The position numbers and the translations under genes are program-made. From Deltaproteobacteria bacterium (lineage in GTDB: Bacteria; Desulfobacterota; Desulfarculia; Adiutricales; Adiutricaceae), in NCBI GenBank assembly GCA_031279155.1, contig JAITJB010000328.1, positions 1 through 9,353 on the forward strand: a DNA stretch of 9,353 nucleotides, read 5' to 3'. The notes under the pieces were generated by a model, which made no database searches, had not been told where the DNA came from, and was given only the letters and a program-made list of their open reading frames with translations. The stretch's first letter is position 1; each line of letters opens with the position of its first letter. This document shows, piece by piece, positions 1 through 5,762 of this stretch.

Positions 1-571
1 AGATGTTACTGGTCGAGGCGATGACCAAATCCACCCTCCCGGTCTTAAGGTCTTCATACATATTGGGGAGCTTATCGTAGAGCTTAACTTCAATACCCGG
101 GAAATATTTGGCGATGTAGTTTTCATAGACGGTAGCCGCTTGAAGGCCAATGACCTTACCTTTGAGGCCTTCGAGGTTTGGTTTACCCTGGCTATCGAAG
201 GGTTCGATATCAAAAAGAGCTTTTGTACCGAAGCGGGCCGTGTCGGCTCTGTAGGGAATGGTAAAATCGACTTGCTTGAGACGCTCTTCGTTAATGGAAA
301 GAGTGTCAAATAAGACGTCAAATTGATGGGTATTTAAGGCCGGGATAGCGCTCTCAAAAGCGATGCAGACAAACTGAGGGACTTTCCCTAAGCGCTTGGC
401 AACTTCCGTAGCCAGATCGATTTCAAAACCCACCAAGTTGCCTTGGGCGTCTTTGGAAGAGTAAGGAGCGTAATCGCAGTCGGTGCCGACCTTTAGCGTG
501 TTGTCTTGAGCCAAGGCCACCGATGGTAGGGCCATTAAGCAGGCAAAAAGAAGAGGTACAAGTTTAAACAT
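1..571 (-). CDS. Polar amino acid ABC transporter substrate-binding protein (partial, C-terminus outside window)
   Basis: This is a periplasmic receptor of the HisJ/ArgT/GlnH type (family 3 solute-binding protein) that captures an amino acid and delivers it to an inner-membrane permease. I translated the minus strand from the ATG at 569-571, which is preceded by AAAGGA, and 190 codons remain open to the window edge. The first 21 residues form a classical Sec signal peptide: MFK, a hydrophobic core, then SVALA with likely cleavage before QD. The mature start LKVGTDCDYAPYSSKDAQGN and the later SINEERLKQVDFTIPYR and GLKGKVIGLQAATVYENY match the family. About 60-70 C-terminal residues should lie beyond base 1. 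It follows the ATPase gene after an 80-nt gap and is probably the fourth gene of the same operon; the permease genes are not in the window and would be expected further left. The ligand cannot be told from sequence. Confidence 0.9.
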   Translation of the reverse strand, partial: MFKLVPLLFACLMALPSVALAQDNTLKVGTDCDYAPYSSKDAQGNLVGFEIDLATEVAKRLGKVPQFVCIAFESAIPALNTHQFDVLFDTLSINEERLKQVDFTIPYRADTARFGTKALFDIEPFDSQGKPNLEGLKGKVIGLQAATVYENYIAKYFPGIEVKLYDKLPNMYEDLKTGRVDLVIASTSNI

Positions 572-589
572 AACAGATCCTTTGAACGA

Positions 590-603
590 CCGCCCTTTGG
601 CGG
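590..603 (-). other. Intercistronic hairpin between ATPase and binding-protein genes
   Basis: A perfect 5-bp stem with a 4-nt loop (CCGCC-AAAG-GGCGG on the minus strand) sits in the 80-nt gap between the ATPase stop and the binding-protein start. A second, weaker inverted repeat, GTTTA/TAAAC, lies at 610-625. No T-run follows the hairpin in the direction of transcription, so it is not an obvious terminator. Such hairpins often stabilise or tune expression of the more abundant binding protein; that role is inference. Confidence 0.35.
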
Positions 604-651
604 AATAAGGTTTAAGTGGGTAAACTTTTTTTTGACGGTGATATTAAGGGA

Positions 652-1413
652 TTATAGAACGCTATCTAAAAACTGTCGACACCTTTGTGAGTCAGTGTTG
701 TTGAAGACCTTGTCAGCCGGGCCGGATTCCTCAACTATTCCTTGATGGAGAAATACAACGTGACTTGAGACCTCCTTGGCAAAGCCGATCTCGTGGGTCA
801 CCAACAGCATCGATCTCTCTTCTTTAACTAAAAGGTGGATTATCTTTAAGACCTCGCCAACCAATTCGGGATCTAAGGCGCTGGTGGGTTCATCGAAGAG
901 CAGTAACTTTGGCTCCATAGCTAATGCTCTGGCGATGGCGCACCTTTGCTGCTGACCGCCAGAGAGCATGGAGGGGTAGACATTGGCCTTATCTAAGATC
1001 CCAACTTTGTCGAGATAGTTTTTGGCCCGGTCATGGGCTTGGTTCTTTTTTAGGCCCAAAACTTTGATAGGGGCTAAAGCTACGTTTTCTAAGACGGTCA
1101 GCCGACTCCAGAGATTGAAGTTTTGGAAGACCATGCTGACTTGCTGGCGGATGGTTAAGAGCTTTTGGTGGATTTTAGTTTTGTCGGCTCCTTGACCAAA
1201 GACAAGCTCTTCCCCGGTGACCACAAGCCTTCCAGCGTCCGGGGTCTCTAAGAGGTTTAAGCAGCGAAGTAAAGTGCTTTTGCCTGAGCCAGAAGATCCG
1301 ATGATGGTTACCACCTGCCGGCTGAGAGCGGTCAGATCGATTCCGCAGAGCACTTTAAGGCGCCCGAAGCTCTTGTATAGCCCTTGGGCCAATACTATCA
1401 GGTCATGATCCAT
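652..1413 (-). CDS. Polar amino acid ABC transporter ATP-binding protein (HisP/GlnQ type)
   Basis: This is the cytoplasmic ATPase subunit that powers uptake of a polar amino acid. All nucleotide-binding motifs are present in the 253-residue protein: Walker A GSSGSGKST (39-47), Q-loop VFQNFNLW (Q97), signature LSGGQQQR (150-157), Walker B LLLFDE (170-175) followed by PTSALDPE, and the switch histidine in LLVTHE (H207). Length and the FNLW...LTVLENV pattern fit the HisP/GlnQ/ArtP group rather than sugar or metal importers. The ATG at 1411-1413 follows the aminotransferase stop after one base, so the two are probably translationally coupled. The substrate-binding protein follows downstream. No transmembrane permease is present between them, so the permease must be encoded elsewhere, most likely beyond the left edge. 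The substrate is unknown; the neighbouring enzymes point to an amino acid handled by transamination. Confidence 0.93.
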   Translation of the reverse strand: MDHDLIVLAQGLYKSFGRLKVLCGIDLTALSRQVVTIIGSSGSGKSTLLRCLNLLETPDAGRLVVTGEELVFGQGADKTKIHQKLLTIRQQVSMVFQNFNLWSRLTVLENVALAPIKVLGLKKNQAHDRAKNYLDKVGILDKANVYPSMLSGGQQQRCAIARALAMEPKLLLFDEPTSALDPELVGEVLKIIHLLVKEERSMLLVTHEIGFAKEVSSHVVFLHQGIVEESGPADKVFNNTDSQRCRQFLDSVL

Positions 1414-1414
1414 T

Positions 1415-2563
1415 TTAAGCCCTGGTTAAAAGGCTAGAAGAACTTGCACTTTTGGCCAAAAAGTCGGAGAAGAGAGCTAGGCCTTTGGCCAAAACTTTGG
1501 CCTCGCAGGCGTAGCCTATGCGCAGCCAGCCCTCTAAGCCTAAGGCGCTGCCAGGGCAGAGCATAACTCCGGTTTGTTCGACAAGTTTTACGCACAGATC
1601 CCAAGAGGGCATATCTAAATCGTATTTTAGTAAAGCTGTCGTGCCCGAAATCGGCGGCGTCCAATGGATGAGAGGTTGATTATTTACCCATGAGGTTAAA
1701 AGATTACGGTTATTACGGGTAATAGCTTGGCTACGGGCCAGGACCTTATCGCGCGATTCTAAGGCTAAGGCAGCCAAGTAGTCATCGATCATACCGACGC
1801 TGATGGTATTGTAATCGCGGTGATTTACGACCTGCTCGATTAAGCCCGGCGCCCGGCTAGCCAGCCAGCCCAACCTTAGGCCGGCTAAGGAATAAACCTT
1901 AGACATGCTGCCAGTGCTGATGGCTTTGTCGTATAGATCAACTACGGAAACGGTAAAGCCGTCTCCGGCGCCGTCAAGACCTCGGTAAACCTCATCGCAC
2001 AAAATGTATGCCCCGCAATCTGAGGCGATCCTTACAATCCGCTCTAACAATGGGCGGTCCATTAGGCTGCCAGCGGGGTTGTTGGGGTTATTGAGGGCTA
2101 AGAGTTTAGTGCCCGGGGTGAGTATTGACTCAAGCTCTTCGAGATCGGGTAGAAAATTATTTTCCGATGTCAGGTTAAGTAACCTCACTTCGGCCCCAAA
2201 GCACAACGGGATGGATCTGTGTTGTTGGTAAGTGGGGTGGACGGCTACGACAATGTCCCCTGGCTCAATTAGGGTTTCATAGACCAGGTGATTGGCGCCA
2301 ATAGCTCCGTGGGTTATGAGAACGTGCTCGGTCTCAATGGTCTGGTAGAGTTTACTAACGGCCCCTCTTAGCCTTTTTGAGCCTAATATGTCGCCGTAGG
2401 TCAGCCTCATGTTCAAGAGATCATTTAGGATATTTTTTTGACCGCAGAGATCTAAGAGCTCTTCTAAGGTCAAGGAATCCACGCAGGTTTCGGCTAAGTT
2501 AAACTGGCACTTGGTCTCGTATAAGTCCATCCACCTTTCAACGCCAAATTTTTCAATCAACAT
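1415..2563 (-). CDS. Pyridoxal-phosphate aminotransferase, class I/II (fold type I)
   Basis: A PLP-dependent aminotransferase acting in the cytoplasm. Counted from the preferred ATG at 2561-2563 it has 382 residues. Visible motifs are NNPNNPAG (158-165), DEVYRG (190-195, the Asp that contacts the PLP pyridine nitrogen) and SMSKVYSLAGLRLGW with the Schiff-base lysine at about K222. A C-terminal GWLRIGYA carries the Arg that normally binds the substrate carboxylate. The frame stays open to an ATG at 2602, but relatives usually begin near IEKFGVERWMDLYE, so the extra 13 residues, which would overlap the upstream gene by 50 nt, are doubtful. With the short start the overlap with the cyclodeaminase-family gene is 11 nt. 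Neighbours suggest it works on the product or substrate of that enzyme and on an amino acid imported by the linked transporter. It resembles the aminotransferase group that includes capreomycidine-synthase-like enzymes, but lyase activity is also possible, so I give no gene symbol. Confidence 0.88.
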   Translation of the reverse strand: MLIEKFGVERWMDLYETKCQFNLAETCVDSLTLEELLDLCGQKNILNDLLNMRLTYGDILGSKRLRGAVSKLYQTIETEHVLITHGAIGANHLVYETLIEPGDIVVAVHPTYQQHRSIPLCFGAEVRLLNLTSENNFLPDLEELESILTPGTKLLALNNPNNPAGSLMDRPLLERIVRIASDCGAYILCDEVYRGLDGAGDGFTVSVVDLYDKAISTGSMSKVYSLAGLRLGWLASRAPGLIEQVVNHRDYNTISVGMIDDYLAALALESRDKVLARSQAITRNNRNLLTSWVNNQPLIHWTPPISGTTALLKYDLDMPSWDLCVKLVEQTGVMLCPGSALGLEGWLRIGYACEAKVLAKGLALFSDFLAKSASSSSLLTRA

Positions 2564-3524
2564 GACTTTTTCCGGAGGCCGCCTGGTAAAGGGCATAGGC
2601 AATGGCTACATCTTCTAAGCCTAAGCCAACTGAGCGGAAAAAGATGGGCCGCTCTGAGTGGATAACGCTTACCTTACCGGCGCAGAGGGCCGGCAGATCG
2701 CCTTTAAGCGACTCCTCAGACCAGAGCCCGGCCTCACGAGCTATGACCATCTCGCCGGCGGTCATCGGCGTGGTCGGGGCGTAGTCGCAGTAAACCTCTA
2801 AGTCAGCTAAGCTCTTGGGGTCGATCTCATGAGCTTTGGGGGCGTTGGTGCTGATGGAGGTGATTAAGGCGCCATTTTTAACGTCTTTAACATCGATAAC
2901 CGGAGTGCCTGAGCTAGTAGCCAGCATGACGACGTCGGCATTACCTACGGCCTGGCGGGCCTCAGAAGAAACCAAAACTTTAACGCCTTTGGGGGCAACG
3001 GCCTGAAAGTCTTTTAGCCTTTGGGGGCTGTCATTTAGTTTTGGGGAAAAGACGCGTATCTCCTGCCAGGCCCTGAGAGTAGCTACATGCTTAAGGTGAG
3101 CTAAAGCCAAGCGACCAGAACCTAAGACAGCTAAGATCTGGGAGTCTTTTTTGGCTAAGCGGTCGACGGCTAAGGCCGTGGTTCCGGCCGTCCTTTCGGA
3201 GGTCAAGCGGGCGCTATCGCATAGAAGGATTGGCTGCCCAGTCTTCATGGACATTAGAATCGTCCAGGCCGTGACCAAGGGCTTGGGGCCGTCGGTGATG
3301 TAAGGGGAGAGCTTGGCGCCAAAGACACCTAAGGTGGCCAGGACGCCTAGGTAGGTGATAAAATCACCTCGCCCACCCGGAAAAAGGGTTAAGGTCTGAG
3401 AGGGTTGGGTGGCTTCATTGTTATAGAGAGAGATAAAAGCTGTATTTAAAATATTTTTGATATCTACTTTTTTTAATTCAGCGTCTATATCACTATCGGT
3501 TAAGATTATTGGTAATTGAATCAA
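2553..3524 (-). CDS. Ornithine cyclodeaminase / mu-crystallin family protein (possible imino-acid reductase)
   Basis: A Rossmann-fold NAD(P)-dependent enzyme of the ornithine cyclodeaminase/mu-crystallin family. The start is placed at TTG 3522-3524 because GGAGG (3531-3535) precedes it by exactly six bases. The resulting 323 residues match the usual family length, and a candidate promoter lies between this start and the longer ATG option at 3623. Features seen are substrate-side K71 in GAKLSPY, the T..ERTAGTTAL motif (108-117), the dinucleotide-binding VLGSGRLALAH (about 133-143) and the C-terminal FFRSVGLGLEDVAIA (295-309). Where true ornithine cyclodeaminases carry a catalytic Asp (D228 in the Pseudomonas enzyme), this protein reads STNAP with Asn at about 227. 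This favours a reductase such as a pyrroline-2-carboxylate-type or other ketimine reductase over deamination; that reading is inference. It is the first gene of the operon and overlaps the aminotransferase by 11 nt. Confidence 0.88.
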   Translation of the reverse strand: MIQLPIILTDSDIDAELKKVDIKNILNTAFISLYNNEATQPSQTLTLFPGGRGDFITYLGVLATLGVFGAKLSPYITDGPKPLVTAWTILMSMKTGQPILLCDSARLTSERTAGTTALAVDRLAKKDSQILAVLGSGRLALAHLKHVATLRAWQEIRVFSPKLNDSPQRLKDFQAVAPKGVKVLVSSEARQAVGNADVVMLATSSGTPVIDVKDVKNGALITSISTNAPKAHEIDPKSLADLEVYCDYAPTTPMTAGEMVIAREAGLWSEESLKGDLPALCAGKVSVIHSERPIFFRSVGLGLEDVAIAYALYQAASGKSHVD

Positions 3525-3530
3525 AATTAT

Positions 3531-3535
3531 CCTCC
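3531..3535 (-). promoter_or_regulatory. Ribosome binding site that fixes the TTG start of the cyclodeaminase-family gene
   Basis: CCTCC on the plus strand reads GGAGG on the minus strand, six bases (3525-3530) before the TTG at 3524-3522. No comparable site precedes the ATG at 3623. Confidence 0.8.
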
Positions 3536-3570
3536 AATCTTGATAACTGTCGTTGGGGGCGAAAATGGTG

Positions 3571-3596
3571 GGCGCCCATCTTAGCCATGGGGCGCC
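3571..3596 (-). promoter_or_regulatory. Leader hairpin in the 5' untranslated region of the amino acid operon
   Basis: GGCGCCCAT (3571-3579) pairs with ATGGGGCGCC (3587-3596) with a single bulged base and a seven-base loop, giving a strong nine-pair stem. It lies between the candidate promoter and the ribosome binding site, about 35 nt upstream of the latter. No uridine run follows directly on the minus strand, so it is not a standard terminator. It could shape mRNA stability or act in translational control; I do not recognise a known riboswitch. Confidence 0.45.
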
Positions 3597-3622
3597 GGCC
3601 AATGGAAAAAAAATACTTATCA

Positions 3623-3651
3623 AAACTAACCAAGAACTCGCTCTTTGTCAA
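3623..3651 (-). promoter_or_regulatory. Candidate sigma-70-type promoter of the amino acid operon
   Basis: On the minus strand a perfect TTGACA (-35, 3646-3651) is followed after 17 bases by TAGTTT (-10, 3623-3628). Transcription would begin near 3616, giving a leader of about 90 nt to the TTG start. A GGCC/TTTTAAAA/GGCC inverted repeat (3652-3669) abuts the -35 and could be an operator. The -10 match is only moderate. Confidence 0.5.
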
Positions 3652-3700
3652 GGCCGATTTTAAAAGGCCGTATAAATTTGGTTATTGAGCCCGCTCCGAT

Positions 3701-3720
3701 AGAGTATTATAGAGTATTAA
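3701..3720. repeat. Tandem decamer duplication (AGAGTATTAT / AGAGTATTAA)
   Basis: Two adjacent 10-bp units differ only in the last base. They lie about 50 bp upstream of the TTGACA box of the leftward operon, a position where an activator could bind. The one-helical-turn spacing fits side-by-side protein binding, but no known regulator motif is recognised. Confidence 0.55.
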
Positions 3721-3914
3721 TGTTAGGCTAGTTTTGGTAGAATATTTATCGCGAGAGAGGGCTTCTAGGTTTGCTGCGGTCAACCGCCCCAAGACAAAAA
3801 CCAGGGGATTATGCTGATGCTTTGCTTTTTTGAGGGGTAATAATAAGCCTTGACCCCTAGGGGAAAGTGGTATAATTGCCAAAAAGCCTGGCGGGTTTCC
3901 GTGGGAAATTTAGC

Positions 3915-4005
3915 CGTTGGCCCCTATCTTGGCTCTTAATTCTTGGCTCTTATTTTGGCCCATATGTGCGCCCCCTATCTTGGCCACTATGTCTGCCCCT
4001 ATGTA
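3915..4005. repeat. Degenerate short tandem repeat array
   Basis: CCCCTATCTTGGC occurs at 3921-3933 and 3972-3984, with a partial copy CCCCTATG at 3995-4002. CTTGGCTCTTA occurs at 3928-3938 and 3942-3952. The units look like diverged copies of a 12-14-bp element. No function is apparent. Confidence 0.5.
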
Positions 4006-4297
4006 TGTAAGTACCTTCGGAGTTGCTTTGATCATCATGTGGCCTTAGGTATAGGTTTCAGCAAGTCTAGGTGTAGATACGATTGAAACATTTAGTGAAA
4101 CATTTGAACCTGAGCGTCTTTAGAGCAAAATAAAATATGATGAAGGTTGTTAGAAATAAAAGAATAAAAAAATGTTTAAATAGTGCAACATACGCTAATG
4201 GGCTCGGCTATGGCTAACTTTTTTGGTCGCCTACCCCATGTCCAGAGCCGGGGTTGGCTTAGATTTTGAATAATTTTGATTAATTTTGAGGCCTTAA

Positions 4298-4342
4298 ATG
4301 TCAACGGATAGCCAAAATCTGGTTATCAAAATTTCTTTCTAG
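4298..4342 (+). CDS. Putative 14-residue leader peptide upstream of glmU
   Basis: GAGG at 4288-4291 lies six bases before an ATG at 4298, a better ribosome binding arrangement than that of the glmU ATG. The frame encodes MSTDSQNLVIKISF and ends at TAG 4340-4342, 13 bases before the glmU ATG, with which it is in frame. It may be a regulatory leader peptide, or the former N-terminal extension of glmU cut off by a nonsense mutation. AGATTTTG (4261-4268) is complementary to CAAAATCT (4313-4320) inside the ORF, so a fold could hide the ribosome binding site. The peptide shows no run of one amino acid that would suggest classical attenuation. Confidence 0.35.
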   Translation: MSTDSQNLVIKISF

Positions 4343-4354
4343 ACAGGCATCGAC

Positions 4355-5464
4355 ATGGTTGAAGCTAAATCTTCTGGTTCCGCTAAGTTGGCTGTGGTCG
4401 TCTTGGCCGCTGGCCAAGGCACGCGCATGAAATCCACTCTCCCTAAGGTCCTCCATCAAATCATGGGCAAACCTATGTTGGCTCATGTCCTAAACGCCGC
4501 CCGCTACCTTGAGCCTGACCCCCTGGTTGTCGTTACCGGCCATGAGGCCGCCAAAGTTGAGGCGGCTGTTGAGGAATTTTCTCCTCTCTTTGTCCATCAA
4601 GAGCAAAGGCTGGGAACCGGTCACGCCGTAGCCCAGGCTAAGAGCGTATTAGCTGAGCATTTAGGCCAGGTGGTCATTATCCCAGGCGACGTGCCGCTCA
4701 TCTCGCCTCAGACCTTATTAGATTTTATCGATGCCCACCGCGCGCTTAGAGCCGATCTGAGCGCCTTAAGCGTTAGAGTGGAGTGGCCGAACGCTTATGG
4801 CCGCATTATTCGCGACCAAAGCGGCTGGCTTGAGCGCATAGTGGAGGCCAGAGACGCAACGGAAGCCGAGCTGGCCATAAACGAAGTCAATAGCGGCATC
4901 TACGCCTGCGACGCCCCTAAGCTCTTTGAGGCCATCTCGCGTTTAAATACCGATAACGATCAAAAGGAATACTACTTAACCGACGTAGCGGCCCTTTTTA
5001 GAGCTCAAGGCTGGTCGGCGGCGGCCATCGAGGCCCCCGATCCCACAGAACTTCAGGGGATAAACGACCGCCGGGAACTGGCTCTGGTCCAGTCTCTTCT
5101 TAGGGAGCGCATCAATCTAAGCTGGCTAATGGCTGGCGTCACCATGGAAGATCCAAGTACTGCCCATATTGAGGCCTCAGTTAGGCTTTCTAGCGATGTG
5201 ACCTTAGGCCAGGGGGTAATTTTAAAGGGCTCAACTTCCATCGCTACGGGCGCGGTCATTGGTCCTTATTGCTGTTTGAAAGATACTATTGTTGGCGTAA
5301 ACGCCCAGCTTGCCGCAAATCTGACGCTAAGTGGCGCTAATATCTGCGATAACGCTGAAGTTTGGTCCCAAAATAGCCCAGAAATAAGAGAAATCGCCAA
5401 AACAGCTAAAGCTGCGGAGGGCGAAGTTATTTCCGATACTACCGATATGGCCGAAAAAGCCTAG
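4355..5464 (+). CDS. glmU: GlmU-like N-acetylglucosamine-1-phosphate uridylyltransferase with shortened C-terminal domain
   Basis: The N-terminal pyrophosphorylase domain of GlmU makes UDP-GlcNAc from GlcNAc-1-phosphate and UTP for peptidoglycan and lipopolysaccharide. It is complete here. Visible are LAAGQGTRMKSTLPK (17-31), QEQRLGTGHAV (82-92), PGDVPLIS (110-117, metal-binding D112), NAYGRI (146-151), NEVNSGIY (176-183), EYYLTDV (205-211) and GINDR (235-239). Hexapeptide coils follow (about 267-335: TAHIEASVRLSSDVTLGQGVILKG...GAVIGPYC), but the helix stops after a few turns and ends in a charged, non-repetitive tail. The protein has 369 residues against about 456 in typical GlmU. The part that normally holds the acetyltransferase active site, including the catalytic His in the GNFVE..K..H region, is absent, and I do not find it in the spacer downstream. 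It should therefore lack GlcN-1-P acetyltransferase activity. The start has only a weak AGG seven bases upstream. Confidence 0.85.
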   Translation: MVEAKSSGSAKLAVVVLAAGQGTRMKSTLPKVLHQIMGKPMLAHVLNAARYLEPDPLVVVTGHEAAKVEAAVEEFSPLFVHQEQRLGTGHAVAQAKSVLAEHLGQVVIIPGDVPLISPQTLLDFIDAHRALRADLSALSVRVEWPNAYGRIIRDQSGWLERIVEARDATEAELAINEVNSGIYACDAPKLFEAISRLNTDNDQKEYYLTDVAALFRAQGWSAAAIEAPDPTELQGINDRRELALVQSLLRERINLSWLMAGVTMEDPSTAHIEASVRLSSDVTLGQGVILKGSTSIATGAVIGPYCCLKDTIVGVNAQLAANLTLSGANICDNAEVWSQNSPEIREIAKTAKAAEGEVISDTTDMAEKA

Positions 5465-5762
5465 GCTTTAAGAGTGGTTAAAGTAAGGCCCCTAATGATT
5501 TTGAAGGGCGCTAATAAATGCTCTCAGATCTGAGAGCCATTTTAGGAGGTCGCTATTAAATTGATTTTTCGAAAAAAAAAGTTACAATAAGGCCGTTTGG
5601 CAATCTGGCCAAAATTGTTGGTTTATATAATGTCTATTTTTAACTGTCAAATAATTTCGTGTTCAAAGGCTTGACTATCGTTGGTCAAGTCCAATCGGTT
5701 TCCTAGGGGTCTTGTTCTCCTTAAGTCTCAAGCCCAACGGAACCTATAACTAAGAAGGTAAC
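5465..5762 (+). other. 298-bp spacer between glmU-like and glmS-like genes
   Basis: The spacer holds a near-perfect palindrome (5516-5543), an isolated AGGAGG (5544-5549) with no ATG or GTG at a usable distance, and a run of nine A (5572-5580). It also holds a 6-bp hairpin TTTGGC/GCCAAA (5596-5613), a TATAAT box (5626-5631) without a matching -35, and an inverted repeat CTTGAC/GTCAAG (5670-5689). I see no trace of the GlmU acetyltransferase helix or of a glutaminase domain (no MCGIVG-like start) and no recognisable glmS ribozyme. Confidence 0.6.
5516..5543 (+). terminator. Palindrome after glmU, possible terminator or operator
   Basis: GCTCTCAGATCTGAGAGC (5520-5537) is a perfect 18-bp palindrome. 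Adding AAATG on the left and CATTT on the right extends the stem to about 13 pairs with one bulge. It begins about 50 bp after the glmU stop and is followed by only four T, so termination may be weak. The dyad could equally be a protein-binding site. Confidence 0.4.

Larger units (their letters stand above)
3652..4297. other. Intergenic region without a credible protein-coding gene longer than the leader ORF
   Basis: This stretch separates the leftward amino acid operon from the rightward glmU-like gene and should hold divergent control signals. It contains the tandem decamer at 3701-3720, a degenerate pyrimidine-rich repeat array (about 3915-4005) and a direct repeat of GAAACATTT at 4085-4093 and 4097-4105. 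An AT-rich segment lies at 4120-4185. A 66-codon minus-strand frame at 3682-3882 begins with TTG, has no ribosome binding site and matches nothing I know. I found no tRNA, no clear intrinsic terminator and no convincing promoter for the rightward genes. Confidence 0.6.

Noticed and set aside
2553..3623. Longer version of the cyclodeaminase-family gene starting at ATG 3623
   Set aside because: The extra 33 residues have no family resemblance, there is no ribosome binding site at 3623, and the candidate promoter and leader hairpin lie inside this stretch.
3682..3882. 66-codon open frame on the minus strand in the large intergenic region
   Set aside because: It starts with TTG, has no ribosome binding site, shows no recognisable motif and overlaps simple repeats.
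5671..5699. TTGACT at 5671 as a promoter -35
   Set aside because: No acceptable -10 box occurs 16-18 bases downstream; the sequence is better described as part of the CTTGAC/GTCAAG inverted repeat.
5465..5762. glmS ribozyme upstream of the GlmS-like gene
   Set aside because: I could not recognise the conserved core; only short unrelated hairpins are visible. A covariance-model search would settle it.
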